Source of the DNA: Hemerocallis citrina
Lineage: Eukaryota > Streptophyta > Magnoliopsida > Asparagales > Asphodelaceae
NCBI GenBank assembly: GCA_017893485.1
Contig: CM030361.1
Span: forward strand, 311,735,469-311,799,468
Reading direction: 5' to 3'
Length of the DNA stretch: 64,000 bases
Positions within the stretch are counted from its first letter, which is position 1, and every line of letters starts with the position of its first letter. A program made the translations under genes and the position numbers. Under the pieces are notes generated by a model that saw only the letters and a program-made list of their open reading frames with translations, had not been told where the DNA came from and did no database searches. Below, one piece after another: positions 1 through 13,053 of this stretch.

Positions 1-3000
1 GACGGTTTTCGTAAAATTTTGTATTGATTGTTTTAGCCTCATTTGTGGTTTATAATCCACAGTTTTCGGGCACTTTCGTGAGATTTTTTAATTCCATCAT
101 TTTATGGGCTATAATTTACTGTTTTCGATCACTTTCATGAGCTTTCGTATTTAACTGTTTTGGCCTCATTTTGTGGGTTATTGTCCATAGTTTCCGACCG
201 TTTTCGTGAAATTTTGTACTTGACTGTTTTAGCTTCATTTGTGGGATAAAGTCTACAGTTTTCGCCCATTTTCGTGAAATTTTTAATTTCCCCTCATTTT
301 GTGGGTTGTACACTGTTTTTGATCAATTTCATGAGATTTTGTATTTTATTATTTTGGCCTCATTTTGTGGGTTATAGCCTAAAGTTTCTGGCCGTTTTCG
401 TGAAATATTGTATTTGACTGTTTTAGCTTCATTTGTGGGCTATAGTACACAGTTTTCGGCCATTTTCGTGAAAATTTTTATTTCCCAAATTTTGTGGGCT
501 ACAGTACACTGTTTTCGATCACATTCATGAGATTTCGTATTTTAATGTGTTGACCTCATTTTGTGAGTTATAGTCCATAGTTTCCGACGGTTTTCGTGAA
601 ATTTAGTATTTGACTGTTTTAGCCTCATTTGTGGGCTATAGTCTTCAGTTATCAGACACTTTCGTGAGAATTTTTATTTCCCACATTTTCTGGGCGATAG
701 TACACTGTTCTCGATCACTTTCATGAGATTTCGTATTTTATTGTTTTGGCCTCATTTTGTAGGTTATAGTCCGTAGTTTCCGGCCGTTTTCGTGAAATGT
801 TGAATTTGACTATTTTAGCTTCATTTGTGGGCTGTAGTCTACAGTTTTCTGCCACTTTCGTGAGAATTTTTATTACCCACATTTTGCGGGCTGTACTATA
901 TTATTTTTGATCACTATCATGAGATTTCATATTTTACTGTTTTGGCCTCATTTTGTGGAGAGTTTCCGGTTGTTTTCGTTAAATATTGTATTTGACTGTT
1001 TTAGCCTCATTTGTGGGCTATAGTCCACAATTTTCGGAGACTTTCGTGATAATTTTTATTTTTCACATTCTGTGGGCTATAGTACACTGTTTTCGATCAC
1101 TTTCAAGAGATTTAGTATTTTACTGTTTTTGGCCTCATTTTGTGGGTTTCACAGTTTCCAACCGTTTTCGTGAAACTTTGTATTTGACTTTTTTAACCTC
1201 AGTTGTGGGCTATACTTCACGGTTTCCGGCCGTTTTCGTGAAATGTTGAATGTGACTGTTTTAGCCTCATTTGTGGGCTATAGTCCACAGTTCTCGGCCA
1301 CTTTCGTGAGATTTTTTCCCACATTTTGTAGGCTATAATACACTATTTTCGACCGTTTTCGTGAGATTTCGTATTTTACTGTTTTGGCCTCATTTAGTGG
1401 GTTATAGTCCTCAGTTTCCGACGGTTTTCGTGAAATTTTGTATTTGACAGTTTTAGCTTCATTTGTGGGCTATAGTCCACAGTTTTCGGACACTTTAGTG
1501 AGAATTTTTATTTTCCACATTTTGTGGTCTAGTACATTGTTTTTGATCACATTCATGTGTTTTTGTATTTTACTATTTTGGCCTCATTTTGTGGGTTATA
1601 GTCCACAGTTTCCGACCGTTTTCGTGAAATTTTGTATTTGACTGTTTTAGTCTCCGTTGTGGGCTATAATCCGCAGTTTCTGGCCGTTTTCTTGAAATAT
1701 TGAATTTAACTGTTTTAGCCTCATTTGTCGGCTATACTACACTATTTTGATCACTTTAATGAGATTTCGTATTTTACTGTTTTGGCCTCATTTTATGGGT
1801 TACAGTCCACAGTTTCCGGCCGCTTTCGTGAAATTGTATTTGACTGTTTTAGCTTCATTTGTGGGCTATAGTCAACAGGTTTTGGCCAATTTCGTGAGAA
1901 ATTTTTTCCCCCAAATTTTGTGGGCTATAGTACATAGTTTTTGATCACATTAACGAGATTTCGTATTTTACTGTTTTGGCATCATTTTGTAGGTTTTAGT
2001 CCACAGTTTCCGTTGGTTTTCGTGAAATTTAGTATTTGACTGAATTAGCCGCATTTTTGGGCTATAGTCTTCAGTAAACGGACACTTTCGTGAAAATTTT
2101 TATTTCCCACATTTTGTAGGCAATAGTACACTTTTCTTGATCACTTTGAAGAGATTCCGTATTTTATTGTTTTGGCCTCATTTTGTGGGTTGTTGTACGT
2201 AGTTTCCGGCCGTTTCGTGAAATGTGGAATTTGATTGTTTTAGCCTCATTTGTGGGCTATATAGTCCACAGTTTTCGGCCACTTTCGTGAGAATTTTTTT
2301 TCCCAAAATACTACACTATTTTTGATCACTTTCATGAGATTTTCTATTTTACCGTTTTGGCCTCATTTTGTGGGTTGTAGTCCACAATTTCCGGCCGTTT
2401 TCGTTAAATACTGGATTTGACTTTTTTGGCATCATTTGTGGGCTATAGTCCACAGTTTTCAAACACTTTCGTGAGAATTTTTATATCCCACATTCTGTGG
2501 GCTATATTACACTGTTTTCGAACACTTTCTAGAGATTTAGTATTTTATTGTTTTGGCCTCATTTTGTAGGTAATAGTCCATAGTTTCCGACCGTTTTCGT
2601 GAAATTTTGTATTTGACTGTTTTAACCTCAGTTGTGTGGTTCACAGTTTCCAGCTGTTTTCGTGAAATGTTGAATTTGACTGCTTTAGCCTCATTTGTGG
2701 GCTATAGTCCACAGTTTTCGGGCATTTTCGTGAGATTTTTTAATTCCATAATTTTGTGGGCTAGTTCACTCTTTTTGTTCACTTTCATGAGATTTCGTAT
2801 TTTACTATATTGGCCTCATTTTGTGGGTTATAGTCCACAGTTTACGATCGTTTTCGTGAAATTTTGTATTTGATTGTTTTGGCTTCATTTGTGGGCTATA
2901 GTCCATAGTTTTCACCCACTTTCGTGAAATATTTAATTTTCCCTCATTTTGTGTGTTGTACACTGTTTTTGATCACTTTCATGAGATTTCATATTTTACT

Positions 3001-4580
3001 GTTTTGGCCTCATTTTGTGGGTTATAGTCCACAATTTCCGGCCGTTTTCGTGAAATATTGTATTTGACTATTTTAGCTTCATTTGTGGGGTATAGTCCAC
3101 AGTTTTCGGCCACTTTCGTGAGAATTTTTATTTCCCAAATTTTGTGGGCTATAATACATTGTTTTTGATCACGTTCATGAGATTTATTATTTTATTGCTT
3201 TGGCATCTTTTTGTGGTTTATAGTCCACAATTTTCGATGGTTTTCGTGAAATTTAGTATTTGACTGTTTCAGCCTCATTTGTGGGCTAGTCTTCTGTTAT
3301 CAGACACTTTCGTGAGAGTTTTTATTTTCCACATTTTGTGGGCGATAGTACACTGTTTTCGATCACTTTCATGAGATTTCGTATTTTGTTGTTTGGCCTC
3401 ATTTTGTGGTTTATAGTCCATAGTTTCCAATCATTTTCATGAAAATTTGTATTTGATTGTTATTGCTTCATTTGTGGGCAATAGTCCACAGTTTTTCGCC
3501 ACTTTCGTGAGAATTTTTATTACCCACATTTTGCGTGCTATACTACACTGTTTTTGATCACTTTAAGGAAATTTTGTATTTTACTGTTTTGGCCTCATTT
3601 TGTGGGTTATAGTCAACAGTTTTCGGACACTTTCGTGAGAATTTTTAATTTCCACATTTTGTGGGCTATAGTACACTGTTTTCGATCTGTTTCATGAGAT
3701 TTCGTATTTTACAGTTTTGGCATCATTTTGTGGGTTAAAGACCACAATTTCTGGCCGTTTTAGTGAAATATTGTATTTGACTATTTTAGCTTTATTTGTG
3801 GGCTATAGTCCACTGTTTTCTGCCACATTCGTTAAAATTTTTTCCCCCAAATTTTGTGGGCTATAGTACACTGTTTTTGATCACATTCATGAGATTTCGT
3901 ATTTTACTGTTTTGACATCATTTTGTGGGTTAGAGTCCACAGTTTCCGACAGTTTTCGTGAAATTTAGAATTTGACTGTTTTAGCCTCATTTGTGGGCTA
4001 TAGTCTTCAGTAATCAGACACTTTAGTGAGATTTTTTTCCCCACATTTTGTAGGCGATAGTACACTGTTCTCTATCACATTCATGAGATTTCGTGTTTTA
4101 ATGTTTTGGCCTAATTCTGTGGGTCACAGTCCGCAGTTTCCGGCCGTTTTCGTGAAATGTTGAACTTGACTGTTTTAGCCTCATTTGTGGGCTATAGTCC
4201 ACAGTTTTCAGCCACTTTCGTGAGATTTTTAATTTTCCCTTATTTTGTGGGTTGTACACTGTTTTTGATCACTTTCATAAGATTTCTTATTTTACTATTT
4301 TGGCCGCATTTTGTGGGTTATTGACCACAGTTTCTGGCCGTTTTCATGAAATATTGTATTTGACTGTTTTAGCTTCATTTGTGGGCTATAGTCTACAGTT
4401 TTCGGCCACTTTCGTGAGAATTTTTATTTCTCTAATTTTGTGGGCTATAGTGCACTGTTTTCGATCACATTCATGACTTTTTGTATTTTACTGTTTTGGC
4501 CTCTTTTTGTGGGTTGTAGTCCATAGTTTCCGACCGTTTTCGTGAAATTTTTTATTTGACTGTTTTAGTCTCTGTTGTGG
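1..4580 (+). repeat. Left-edge satellite block outside the 7-kb copies
   Basis: Ordinary trimers and C5-D tetramers with marker cassettes near 643, 2069, 3291 and 4015 (steps 1426, 1222 and 724 bp). I see no private junction that assigns it to the 7-kb family. It shares with the right end of the window a cassette spacing of about 1.43 kb. No gene was seen. Confidence 0.7.
1272..1289. repeat. 18-bp imperfect palindrome in the subunit core (example)
   Basis: TGTGGGCTATAGTCCACA is a dyad centred on CTATAG. The arms TGTGG and CCACA are exact, and the only unpaired position is G opposite T. The C and D units carry this form. B units carry TGTGGGTTATAGTCCACA, and A units a weakened form with TACAC. 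The dyad therefore recurs about once per subunit through the array and reads similarly on both strands. Hairpin formation is inferred, not shown. Confidence 0.85.
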
Positions 4581-7500
4581 GCAATAGACCACAATTTCCG
4601 GCAGTTTTCGTGAAATGTTGAATTTATCTGTTTTAGCCTCATTTGTAGTCTATATAGTCCACAGTTTTCGGCCACTTTCGCGAGAATTTTTTTTCCTGCA
4701 TTTTGTGGGCTATACTATGCTGTTTTTGATCACTTTCATGAGATTTCCTATTTTACTGTTTTGGCCTCATTTTGTGGGTTATAGTCCACAGTTTCCGACC
4801 GTTTTCGTGAAATAATGTATTTGACTGTTTTAGCTTTCATTTGTGGGCTATAGGCCACAGTTTTCGGCCACTTTCGTGAGAATTTTTATTTTCTGAATTT
4901 TATGGGATGTAGTACACTATTTTCGATCACATTCATGAGATTTCGTATTTTACTGTTTTGGCATCATTTTTTGGATTATAGTCCACTGTTTCCGACGGTT
5001 TTTGTGAAATTTAGTAATTGACTATTTTAGCCTCATTTGTGGGCTATAGTCTTCTGTTATCAAACACTTTCGTGAGAATTTTTGTTTCCCACATTTTGTG
5101 GGCGAAAGTGCACTGTTCTCGATCACTTTCATGAGATTTCGTATTTTATTGTTTTGGCCTCATTTTGGTTCTCATTTTCGGACACTTTCGTGAGAATTTT
5201 ATTTTCCACATTTTGTGGGCTATCACTTTCATGAGATTTCGTTTTTTTGTTTTGGCCTCATTTTGTGAGTTATAATCCACAGTTTCCGACGGTTTTAGTG
5301 AAATTTTGTATTTGACTGTTTTAGCCTCATTTGTGGTCTATAGTCCACAGTTTTCTGGGACTTTAGATTTTTTAATTCCCTCATTTTGTGGACTATTGTT
5401 TATTGTTTTTGATCACTTTCATGAGATTTTGTATTTCACTGTTTTGGCCTCATTTTGTGGGTTATATTCCGTAGTTTCCGACCGTTTTCGTGAAATTTTG
5501 TATTTGACTATTTTAGCCTCATTTGTGGTCTATAGTCCACAGTTTCCGGGCACGTTCGTGAGATTTTTTAATTTCATAATTTCGTTGGCTCTAGTTCACC
5601 GTCTTCGAACACTTTCATGAGATTTCGTATTTTTCTGTTTTGGCCTCATTTTGTGGGTTATTGTCCACCGTTTCCGATCGTATTCGTGAAATTTTGTATT
5701 TGACTGTTTTAGCTTCATTTGTTGGCTATATAGTCCACAGTTTTTGCCCACTTTCGTGAAATTTTTAATTGTCCCTCATTTTGTCGGTTGTACACTGTTT
5801 TTGATCACTTTCATGAGATTTCGTATTTTACTGTTTTGACCTCATTTTGTGGGTTATAGTACACAATTTCTGGCCGTTTTCGTGAAATATTGTATTTGAC
5901 TGTTTTAGCATCATTTGTGGGCTATAAGCCCACATTTTTCGGCCACATTCGTGAGAATTTTTTTCCCCAAATTTTTTGGGCTATAGTAAACTATTTTTGA
6001 TCACAATCATGAGATTTCGTATTTTACTGTTTTGGCATCATTTTGTGAGTTATAGTTCACAGTTTCCGACGGTTTTTGTGAAATTTAGAATTTGACTGTT
6101 TTAGCCTTATTTGTGGGCTATAGTCTTCAGTAATCGTACACTTTCGTGAGAATTTTTATTTCCCTCATTTTTAGGTGATTGTACACTGTTCTCGATCACT
6201 TTCTTGAGATTTTGTATTTTATTGTTTTGGCCTCATTTTGTGGGTTATAGTTCGTAGTTTCCGGCCGTTTTCGTGAAATGTTGAATTTGACTGTTTTAGC
6301 CTCATTTGTGGGCTATAGTCCACAATTTTTGGTTACTTTCGTGAGAATTTTTATTTCCCACATTTTGCGGGCTCTACTGCACTATTTTTTTTATCACTTT
6401 AATGAGAATTCCTATTTTACTGTTTTGGCCTCATTTTGTGGGTTGTAGTCCACAATTTATAGCCGTTTTCGTTAAATATTGGATTTGACTGTTTTAGTAT
6501 CATTTGTGGGCTATAGTCCACAGTTTTCCAACACTTTTCTGAGAATTTTTATTTCCCACATTTTGTGGGCTATAGTACTCTGTTTTCGATCACTTTCAAG
6601 AGATTTAGAATTTTATTGTTTTGGCCTCATTTTCTGGGTTATAATCCACAGTTTCCGACCATTTTCGTGAAATTTTGTATTTGACTGTTTTAACCTCAGT
6701 TGTGGGCTATAGCTCACAGTTTCTGGCTATTTTCGTGAAATGTTGAATTTGACTGTTTAAGCATCATTTGTGGGCAATAGGCCACTGTTTTCGGCCAATT
6801 TCGTGAGAATTTTTATTTCCCCAATTTTTTGGTGTATTGTACACTGTTTTCGATCACATTCATGAGTTTTCGTATTTTACTGTTTTGGCCTTATTTTGTG
6901 GGTTATAGTCCACAGTTCCCTACCATTTTCGTGAATTTTTGTATTTCACTGTTTTAGTCTCTGTTGTGGGCTATAGTCCACAGTTTCCGGCCGTTTTCGT
7001 GAAATGTTGAATTTAACTGTTTTAGCCTCATTTGTGGGCCACTTTGGTGAGAATTTTTTTCCTTCATTTTGGGTTCTATACAACACTGTTTTTGATCACT
7101 TTAATGAGATTTCCTATTTTACTGATTTTGCATCATTTTGTGGGTTATAGTCCACAGTTTCTGGCCATTTTCGTGAAATATTGTATTTGACTATTTTAGC
7201 TTCATTTGTGGGCTATAGTCCACAGTTTTCGGCCACTTTCGTGCGAATTTTTATTTCCCAAATTTTGTGGGCTATAGTTCACTATTTTCGATCACATTCA
7301 AGAGATTTATTATTTTACTATTTTGACATCATTTTGTGGGTTATAGTCCACAGTTTCCGACGGTTTTTGTGAAATTTTGTAATTGACTGTTTGAGCCTCA
7401 TTTGTGGGCTATAGTCTTCTGTTATCAAACACTATCGTGAGAATTTTTATTTCCCACAGATTGTGGGCGAAAGTACACAGTTCTCGATCACTTTCATGAG

Positions 7501-7639
7501 ATTTCGTATTTAATTGTTTTGTTCTCATTTTGTGGGTTACTGTCTGTAGTTACCGGCCGTTTTCGTGAAATGTTGAATTTGACTTTTTTTGCCTCATTTG
7601 TGGGCTATAGTCCATAGTTTTCGGCCACTTTTGTGAGAA

Positions 7640-7675
7640 TTTTTATTACCCACATTTTTTAGGCGATAGTAAACT
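7640..7675 (+). repeat. Deletion seam in macro-repeat copy I
   Basis: TTTTTATTACCCACATTTTT, which in copy II lies near 18690, is joined to TTTAGGCGATAGTAAACTG, which in copy II lies near 19790. The roughly 1.1 kb between them in copy II is absent. Both partners are A subunits, so the seam falls at the same place in the unit. Confidence 0.72.
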
Positions 7676-9200
7676 GTTCTCGATCACTTGCATGAGATTT
7701 CATATTTTATTGTTTTGGCCTCATTTTGTGGGTTATAGTTTGTAGTTTCCGGCAGTTTTCGTGAAATATTGAATTTGACAGTTTCAGCCTCATTTGTTTG
7801 CTATAGTCCATAGTTTTCAGCCACTTTCGTGAGAATTTTTATTTCACACAATTTAGTGGAAATACTACATTGTTTTTGATCACTTTAATGAGAATTCAGA
7901 GTTTACTGTTTTGGCTTCATTTTGTGGGTTATAGTCGACAATTTCCGGCCGTTTTCGTTAAATATTGGATTAGACTGTTTTAGCATCATTTGTGGGCTAT
8001 AGTCCACAGTTTTCTAACACATTCGTGAGAAATTTTATTTTCCACATTCTGTGGGCTATAGTACACTGTTTTCGGTCACTTTCAAGAGATTTAGTATTTT
8101 ATTGTTTTGGCCTCATTTTGTGGGTTATGGTCCACAGTTTCCGGCTATTTTCGTGAAATGTTGAATTTGACAGTTTTAGCCTCATTTGAGGGCTATAGTC
8201 CACAGTTTTCGGCCACATTCGTGAGAATTTTTATTTTCCACATTTTGTGGGCTATAGTACACAGTTTTCGATCAATTTCTTAAGATTTTGTATTTTACTG
8301 TTTTGGCCTCATTTTGTGGGTTATAGTCCACAGTTTCCGACGGTTTTCGTAAAATTTTTTATTTGACTGTTTTAGCCCCTTTTGTTGTCTATAGTCCACA
8401 GTTTTCGGGCACTTTTGTGAGATTTTGTAATTCCATCATTTTGTGGGCTATAGTTCACTCTTATCGATCACTTTCATGAGATTTCGTATTTTACTATTTG
8501 ACCTCATTTTGTGGGTTATAGTCCACAGTTTCTGACCATTTTCGCAAAACTGCGTATTTGACCGTTTTAGCCTCATTTGTGGTCTATAATCCACTGTTTC
8601 TGGTCGTTTTAGTGAGATTTTTTAATTCGATCATTTTGTGGGCCACAGTTCACTATTTTCGATCACTTTAATGAGATTTCGTATTTTACTGTTTTGGCCT
8701 CATTTCGTGGGTTTTTGTCCATAGTTTCCAACCGTTTTCGCGAAATTTTGTATTTGACTGTTTTAGCTTCATTTGTGGGATATTGTCCACTGTTTTCACC
8801 CACTTTCGTGAAATATTTAATTTTCCCTCATTTTGTGGGTTGTACACTATTTTTGATCACTTTCATGAGATTTCTTATTTTACTATTTTGACCTCAATTT
8901 GTGGGTTATAGTCCACAGTTTCCGACCGTTTTCGTGAAATTTTGTATTCGACTGTTTTAGTCTCCGTTGTGGGCTATAGTCCACAGTTTCCGGCCATTTT
9001 CGTGAAATGGTGAATTTAACTGTTTTAGCCTCATTTGTGGGGCTATAGTCACAGCTTTCGGCCACTTTCGTGGGAATTTTTTCTCCCAACATTTTGTGGG
9101 CTATACTACACTATTTTCGATCACTTTCATGAGATTTCGTATTTTACTGTTTTGGCCTAATTTTATGGGTTATAGTCCACGTTTTCGGCCGTTTTCGTGA

Positions 9201-10390
9201 AATCCTGTATTTGACTGTTTTATCTTCATTTGTGGGCTATAGTCCACAGTTTCCGGCCACTTTCGTGAGAATTTTTATTTCCCAAAATTTTTAGGCGATA
9301 GTACACTGTTCTCGATCACTTTCATGAGATTTCGTATTTTATTGTTTTGGCCTCATTTTGTGGGTTATAGTCCGTAGTTTGCGGCCGTTTTCGTGAAATG
9401 TTGAATTTGGCTGTTTTAGCCTCATTTGTGGAATTTACTACACTGTTTTTGTGGGATTTACTACGCTGTTTTAGCCTCATTTAACTGTTTTAGCCTCATT
9501 TGTGGGCTATAGTCCACAGTTTTCGACGGTTCTCGTGAAATTTAGAATTTAACTGTTTTAGCCGAATTTGTGGGCTAGTCTTCTGTATTCGGATACTTTT
9601 GTGAGAATTTTTATTTCCCACATTTTTTAGGCGATAGTACACTGTTCTCAATCACTTTCATGAGATTTCGTATTTTATTGTTTTGGCCTGATTTTGTGGG
9701 TTATAGTCCGTAGTTTACGGCCGTTTTCATAAATGTTGAATTTGGCTGTTTTAGCCTAATTGGGGGCTATAGTCCACAGTTTTCGGCCACTTTCGTGAGA
9801 ATTTTTATTTACCACATTTTGCAGGCTATACTACACTGTTTTTGATCACTTTAATGAGAATTCATATTTTACTGTTTTGGCCTCATTTGGTGGGTTGTAG
9901 TCCACAATTTCCAGCTGTTTTCGTTAAATATTGGATTTGACTGTTTTAGCATCATTTATGGGCTATAGTCCACAGTTTTCGAACGCTTTTGTGATAATTT
10001 TTATTTCCCACATTTTGTGGGCTAGAGTACACTATTTTTGATCACTTTCAACAGATTTAGTATTTTATTGTTTCGGCCACATTTTGTGGGTTATAGTCCA
10101 CAGTTTTCGACCATTTTCGTGAAATTTTGTATTTGACTGTTTTAACCTCAGTTGTGGGCTATATAGTTCACAGTTTCCGGCTATTTTCGTGAAATGTTGA
10201 ATTTGACTGTTTTAGCCTCATTTGTGGGCTATAGGCCACAGTTTTCGGCCGCTTTCGTGAGAATTTTTATTTCCCCAATTTTTTGGTCTATTGTACACTG
10301 TTTTCGATCACATTCATGAGTTTTCGTATTTTACTATTTTGGCCTTATTTTGTGGGTTATAGTCCACAATTTCTGACTGTTTTCGTGAGA
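9201..10390 (+). repeat. 1.19-kb tandem duplication, first copy
   Basis: The stretch starting AATCCTGTATTTGACTG is repeated 1,190 bp downstream with only scattered base changes (for example GTCCGTAG/GTCCATAG and TTCGGATAC/TTCAGATAC). It contains two A4-type sites (near 9297 and 9625), the aberrant ATTTACTACGCTG block and a C4 end at 9580. The near identity of the two copies makes it one of the youngest events in the window. Confidence 0.9.
9421..9510 (+). repeat. Aberrant truncated-subunit block, copy 1
   Basis: Two collapsed subunits, GTGGAATTTACTACACTG and GTGGGATTTACTACGCTG, are followed by CCTCATTTAACTGTTTTAGC. The normal TATAGTCCACAG tract is skipped. The same private structure occurs at 10611, 21619 and 27880, which marks common descent of the surrounding blocks. 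Confidence 0.88.
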
Positions 10391-11577
10391 AATCCTGTAT
10401 TTGACTGTTTTATCTTCATTTGTGGGCTATAGTCCACAGTTTCCGGCCACTTTCGTGAGAATTTTTATTTCCCAAAATTTTTAGGCGATAGTACACTGTT
10501 CTCGATCACTTTCATGAGATTTCGTATTTTATTGTTTTGGCCTCATTTTGTGGGTTATAGTCCATAGTTTGCGGCCGTTTTCGTGAAATGTTGAATTTGG
10601 CTGTTTTAGCCTCATTTGTGGAATTTACTACACTGTTTTTGTGGGATTTACTACGCTGTTTTAGCCTCATTTAACTGTTTTAGCCTCATTTGTGGGCTAT
10701 AGTCCACAGTTTTCGACGGTTCTCGTGAAATTTAGAATTTAACTGTTTTAGCCGAATTTGTGGGCTAGTCTTCTGTATTCAGATACTTTTGTGAGAATTT
10801 TTATTTCCCACATTTTTTAGGCGATAGTACACTGTTCTCAATCACTTTCATGAGATTTCGTATTTTATTTTTTTGGCCTGATTTTGTGGGTTATAGTCCG
10901 TAGTTTCCGGCCGTTTTCATAAATGTTGAATTTGGCTGTTTTAGCCTAATTTGTGGGCTATAGTCCACAGTTTTCGGCCACTTTCGTGAGAATTTTTATT
11001 TCCCATATTTTGCGGGCTATACTACACTGTTTTTGATCACTTTAATGAGAATTCCTATTTTACTGTTTTGGCCTCATTTGGTGGTTTGTAGTCCACAATT
11101 TCCAGCTGTTTTCGTTAAATATTGGATTTAACTGTTTTAGCATCATTTATGGGCTATAGTCCACAGTTTTCGAACGCTTTTGTGATAATTTTTATTTCCC
11201 ACATTCTGTGGGCTAGAGTACACTGTTTTTGATCACTTTCAACAGATTTAGTATTTTATTGTTTCGGCCACATTCTGTGGGTTATAGTCCACAGTTTTCG
11301 ACCATTTTCGTGAAATTTTGTATTTGACTGTTTTAACCTCAGTTGTGGGCTATATAGTTAACAGTTTCCGGCTATTTTCGTGAAATGTTGAATTTGACTG
11401 TTTTAGCCTCATTTGTGGGCTATAGGCCACAGTTTTCGGCCGCTTTCGTGAGAATTTTTATTTCCCTAATTTTTGTGGTCTATTGTACACTGTTTTCGAT
11501 CACATTCATGAGTTTTCGTATTTTACTGTTTTGGCCTTATTTTGTGGGTTATAGTCCACAATTTCCGACTGTTTTCG
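10391..11577 (+). repeat. 1.19-kb tandem duplication, second copy
   Basis: Repeats 9201-10390 in direct orientation. The seam reads GTTTTCGTGAGAAATCCTG (about 10379-10397), a C-unit start spliced to a second C-unit start, so the exchange fell in the conserved TTTTCGTGA word. The block absent from most of the array (GTGGAATTTACTACACTG) recurs at 10611. Confidence 0.9.
10611..10700 (+). repeat. Aberrant truncated-subunit block, copy 2
   Basis: Same structure as the block at 9421, carried along in the 1.19-kb tandem duplication. Confidence 0.88.
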
Positions 11578-12799
11578 TGAATTTTTTTATTTGACTATTT
11601 TAGTCTCTGTTGTGGGCTATAGTCCATAGTTTCCGGCCGTTGCGTGAAATGTTGAATTTAACGGTTTTAGCCTCATTTGTGGGCTATAGTCCACTGTTTT
11701 CGGCCACTTTCGTGAGAATTTTTTTCCTTCATTTTGTGGGGCATATACTACTCTGTTTTTGATCACTTTCATGAGATTTCCTATTTTACTGCTTTGGCAT
11801 TATTTTGTGGGTTATAGTCCATAGTTACCGGCCGTTTTCGTGAAGTATTCTTTTTGACTATTTTAGCTTCATTTGTTGGCTAGTTTTTAGCCACTTTCGT
11901 GCAAATTCTTATTTCCCAAATTTTGTGGTCTATAGTACACTATTTTCGATCACATTCATGATATTTCTTATTTTACTGTTTTGGCCTCATTTTGTGGGTT
12001 ATAGTCCACAGTTTCCGATGGTTTTCGTGAAATTTTGTAATTGACTGTTTTAGCCTCATTTGTGGGCTATAGTCTTCTATTATCGGAAACTATCGTGAGA
12101 TTTTTTATTTCCCACAATTTGTGGGCAAAAGTACACTGTTCTCGATCACTTTCCTGTGATTTCTTTTTTTATTGTTTTGGCCTCATTTTGTGGGTTACCG
12201 TTTGTAGTTTCCGACCGTTTTCGTGAAATGTTGAATTTGACTGTTTTGGCATCATTTGTAGGCTATACTCCACAGTTTTCGGCCACTTTCGTGAGAATTT
12301 TTATTACCCACATTTTGCGGAGTATACTACACTGTTTTTGATCACTTTAGGGAGATTTCATATTTTACTGTTTTGGCCTTATTTTGTGGGTTGTAGTCCA
12401 CAGTTTTCGGACACTTTCGTGAGAATTTTTATTTCCACATTTTGTGGGCTATAGTACACTGTTTTTTATCACTTTTATGCAATTTTGTGTTTTACTGTTT
12501 TGGCCTCATTTTGTGGTTTATAGTCCACAGTTTCTGATGGTTTTAGTGAAATTTTGTATTTATCTCTTAGAGCCTCCTTTGTGGTCTAGTCCACAGTTTT
12601 CTGGCAGTTTTGTGAGATTTTTTAATTCCCTCATCTTGTGGGCTATAGTTCATTGTTTTCAATCACTTTCATGAGATTTCGTATTTTATTGTTTTGGCGT
12701 CATTTTGTGGGTTATAGTCCGTGGTTTCCGACCGTTTTCGTGAAATTTTGTATTTGACTGTTTTAGCCTCATTTGTGGTCTATAGGCCACAATTTTCGG

Positions 12800-12859
12800 G
12801 AACTTTCGTGAGATTTTTTGATTCCATCATTTTGTGGGCTATAGTTCACTGTTTTCAAT
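12800..12859 (+). repeat. Subunit A2 variant, 60 bp
   Basis: An A subunit marked by AGATTTTTTAATTCCATCAT (here one base differs) and GCTATAGTTCACTG. It follows a C unit that carries TTTGTGGTCTATAG and ends TTTTCGGG. Related copies lie near 70-130, 2725-2790, 8410-8470, 19190-19250 and 63120-63185. In the inverted arm the reverse form GATGGAATTAAAAAATCTCA is seen near 48185, 53070 and 58140. Confidence 0.83.
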
Positions 12860-12995
12860 CACTTTCATGAGATTTTGTATTTTAATGTTTTGGCCTCATT
12901 TCGTGGGTTATAGTCCACAGTTTTCGATTGGTTTCGTGAAATTTTGTATTTGACTGTTTTAGCTTCATTTGTGGGCTATAGTCCACAGTTTTCGC

Positions 12996-13053
12996 CCACT
13001 TTCGTGAAATATTTAATTTTCCCTCATTTTGTGGGTTGTACACTATTTTTGAT
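12996..13053 (+). repeat. Subunit A3 variant, 58 bp
   Basis: A shortened A subunit marked by GAAATATTTAATTTTCCCTC and GTGGGTTGTACACT in place of GTGGGCTATAGTACACT. It usually follows a C unit ending TTTTCGCC. Other copies lie near 240-325, 2915-2970, 8800-8860, 20990-21050, 29150-29210, 30565-30625, 32140-32195 and 61890-61950. It is a stable diagnostic variant rather than random decay. Confidence 0.85.

Larger units (their letters stand above)
4580..11720 (+). repeat. 7-kb macro-repeat, copy I
   Basis: Matched to copies II and III by rare private features in the same order: GAAATGTTGAATTTATC near 4610; the short junction GGGCTATCACTTTC near 5216; a C unit cut to CTGGGACTTTAGATTTTTT near 5353; GTGGGCCACTTTGG near 7035; the GGGATTTACTACGCTG block near 9421. 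Offsets to copy II are about 10.9-11.1 kb in the first half and 12.2 kb later, because this copy lost about 1.1 kb near 7650. It also gained an internal 1.19-kb tandem duplication. Outer limits are approximate. Confidence 0.75.

Noticed and set aside
1272..1289. Palindromic core as a terminator, operator or tRNA-like element
   Set aside because: It is part of every subunit and tied to the tandem repeat, with no gene beside it.
9421..9510. GTGGGATTTACTACGCTG block as a small mobile insertion
   Set aside because: Its parts are recognisable pieces of normal subunits, and material is missing rather than added. It recurs only with its surrounding block.
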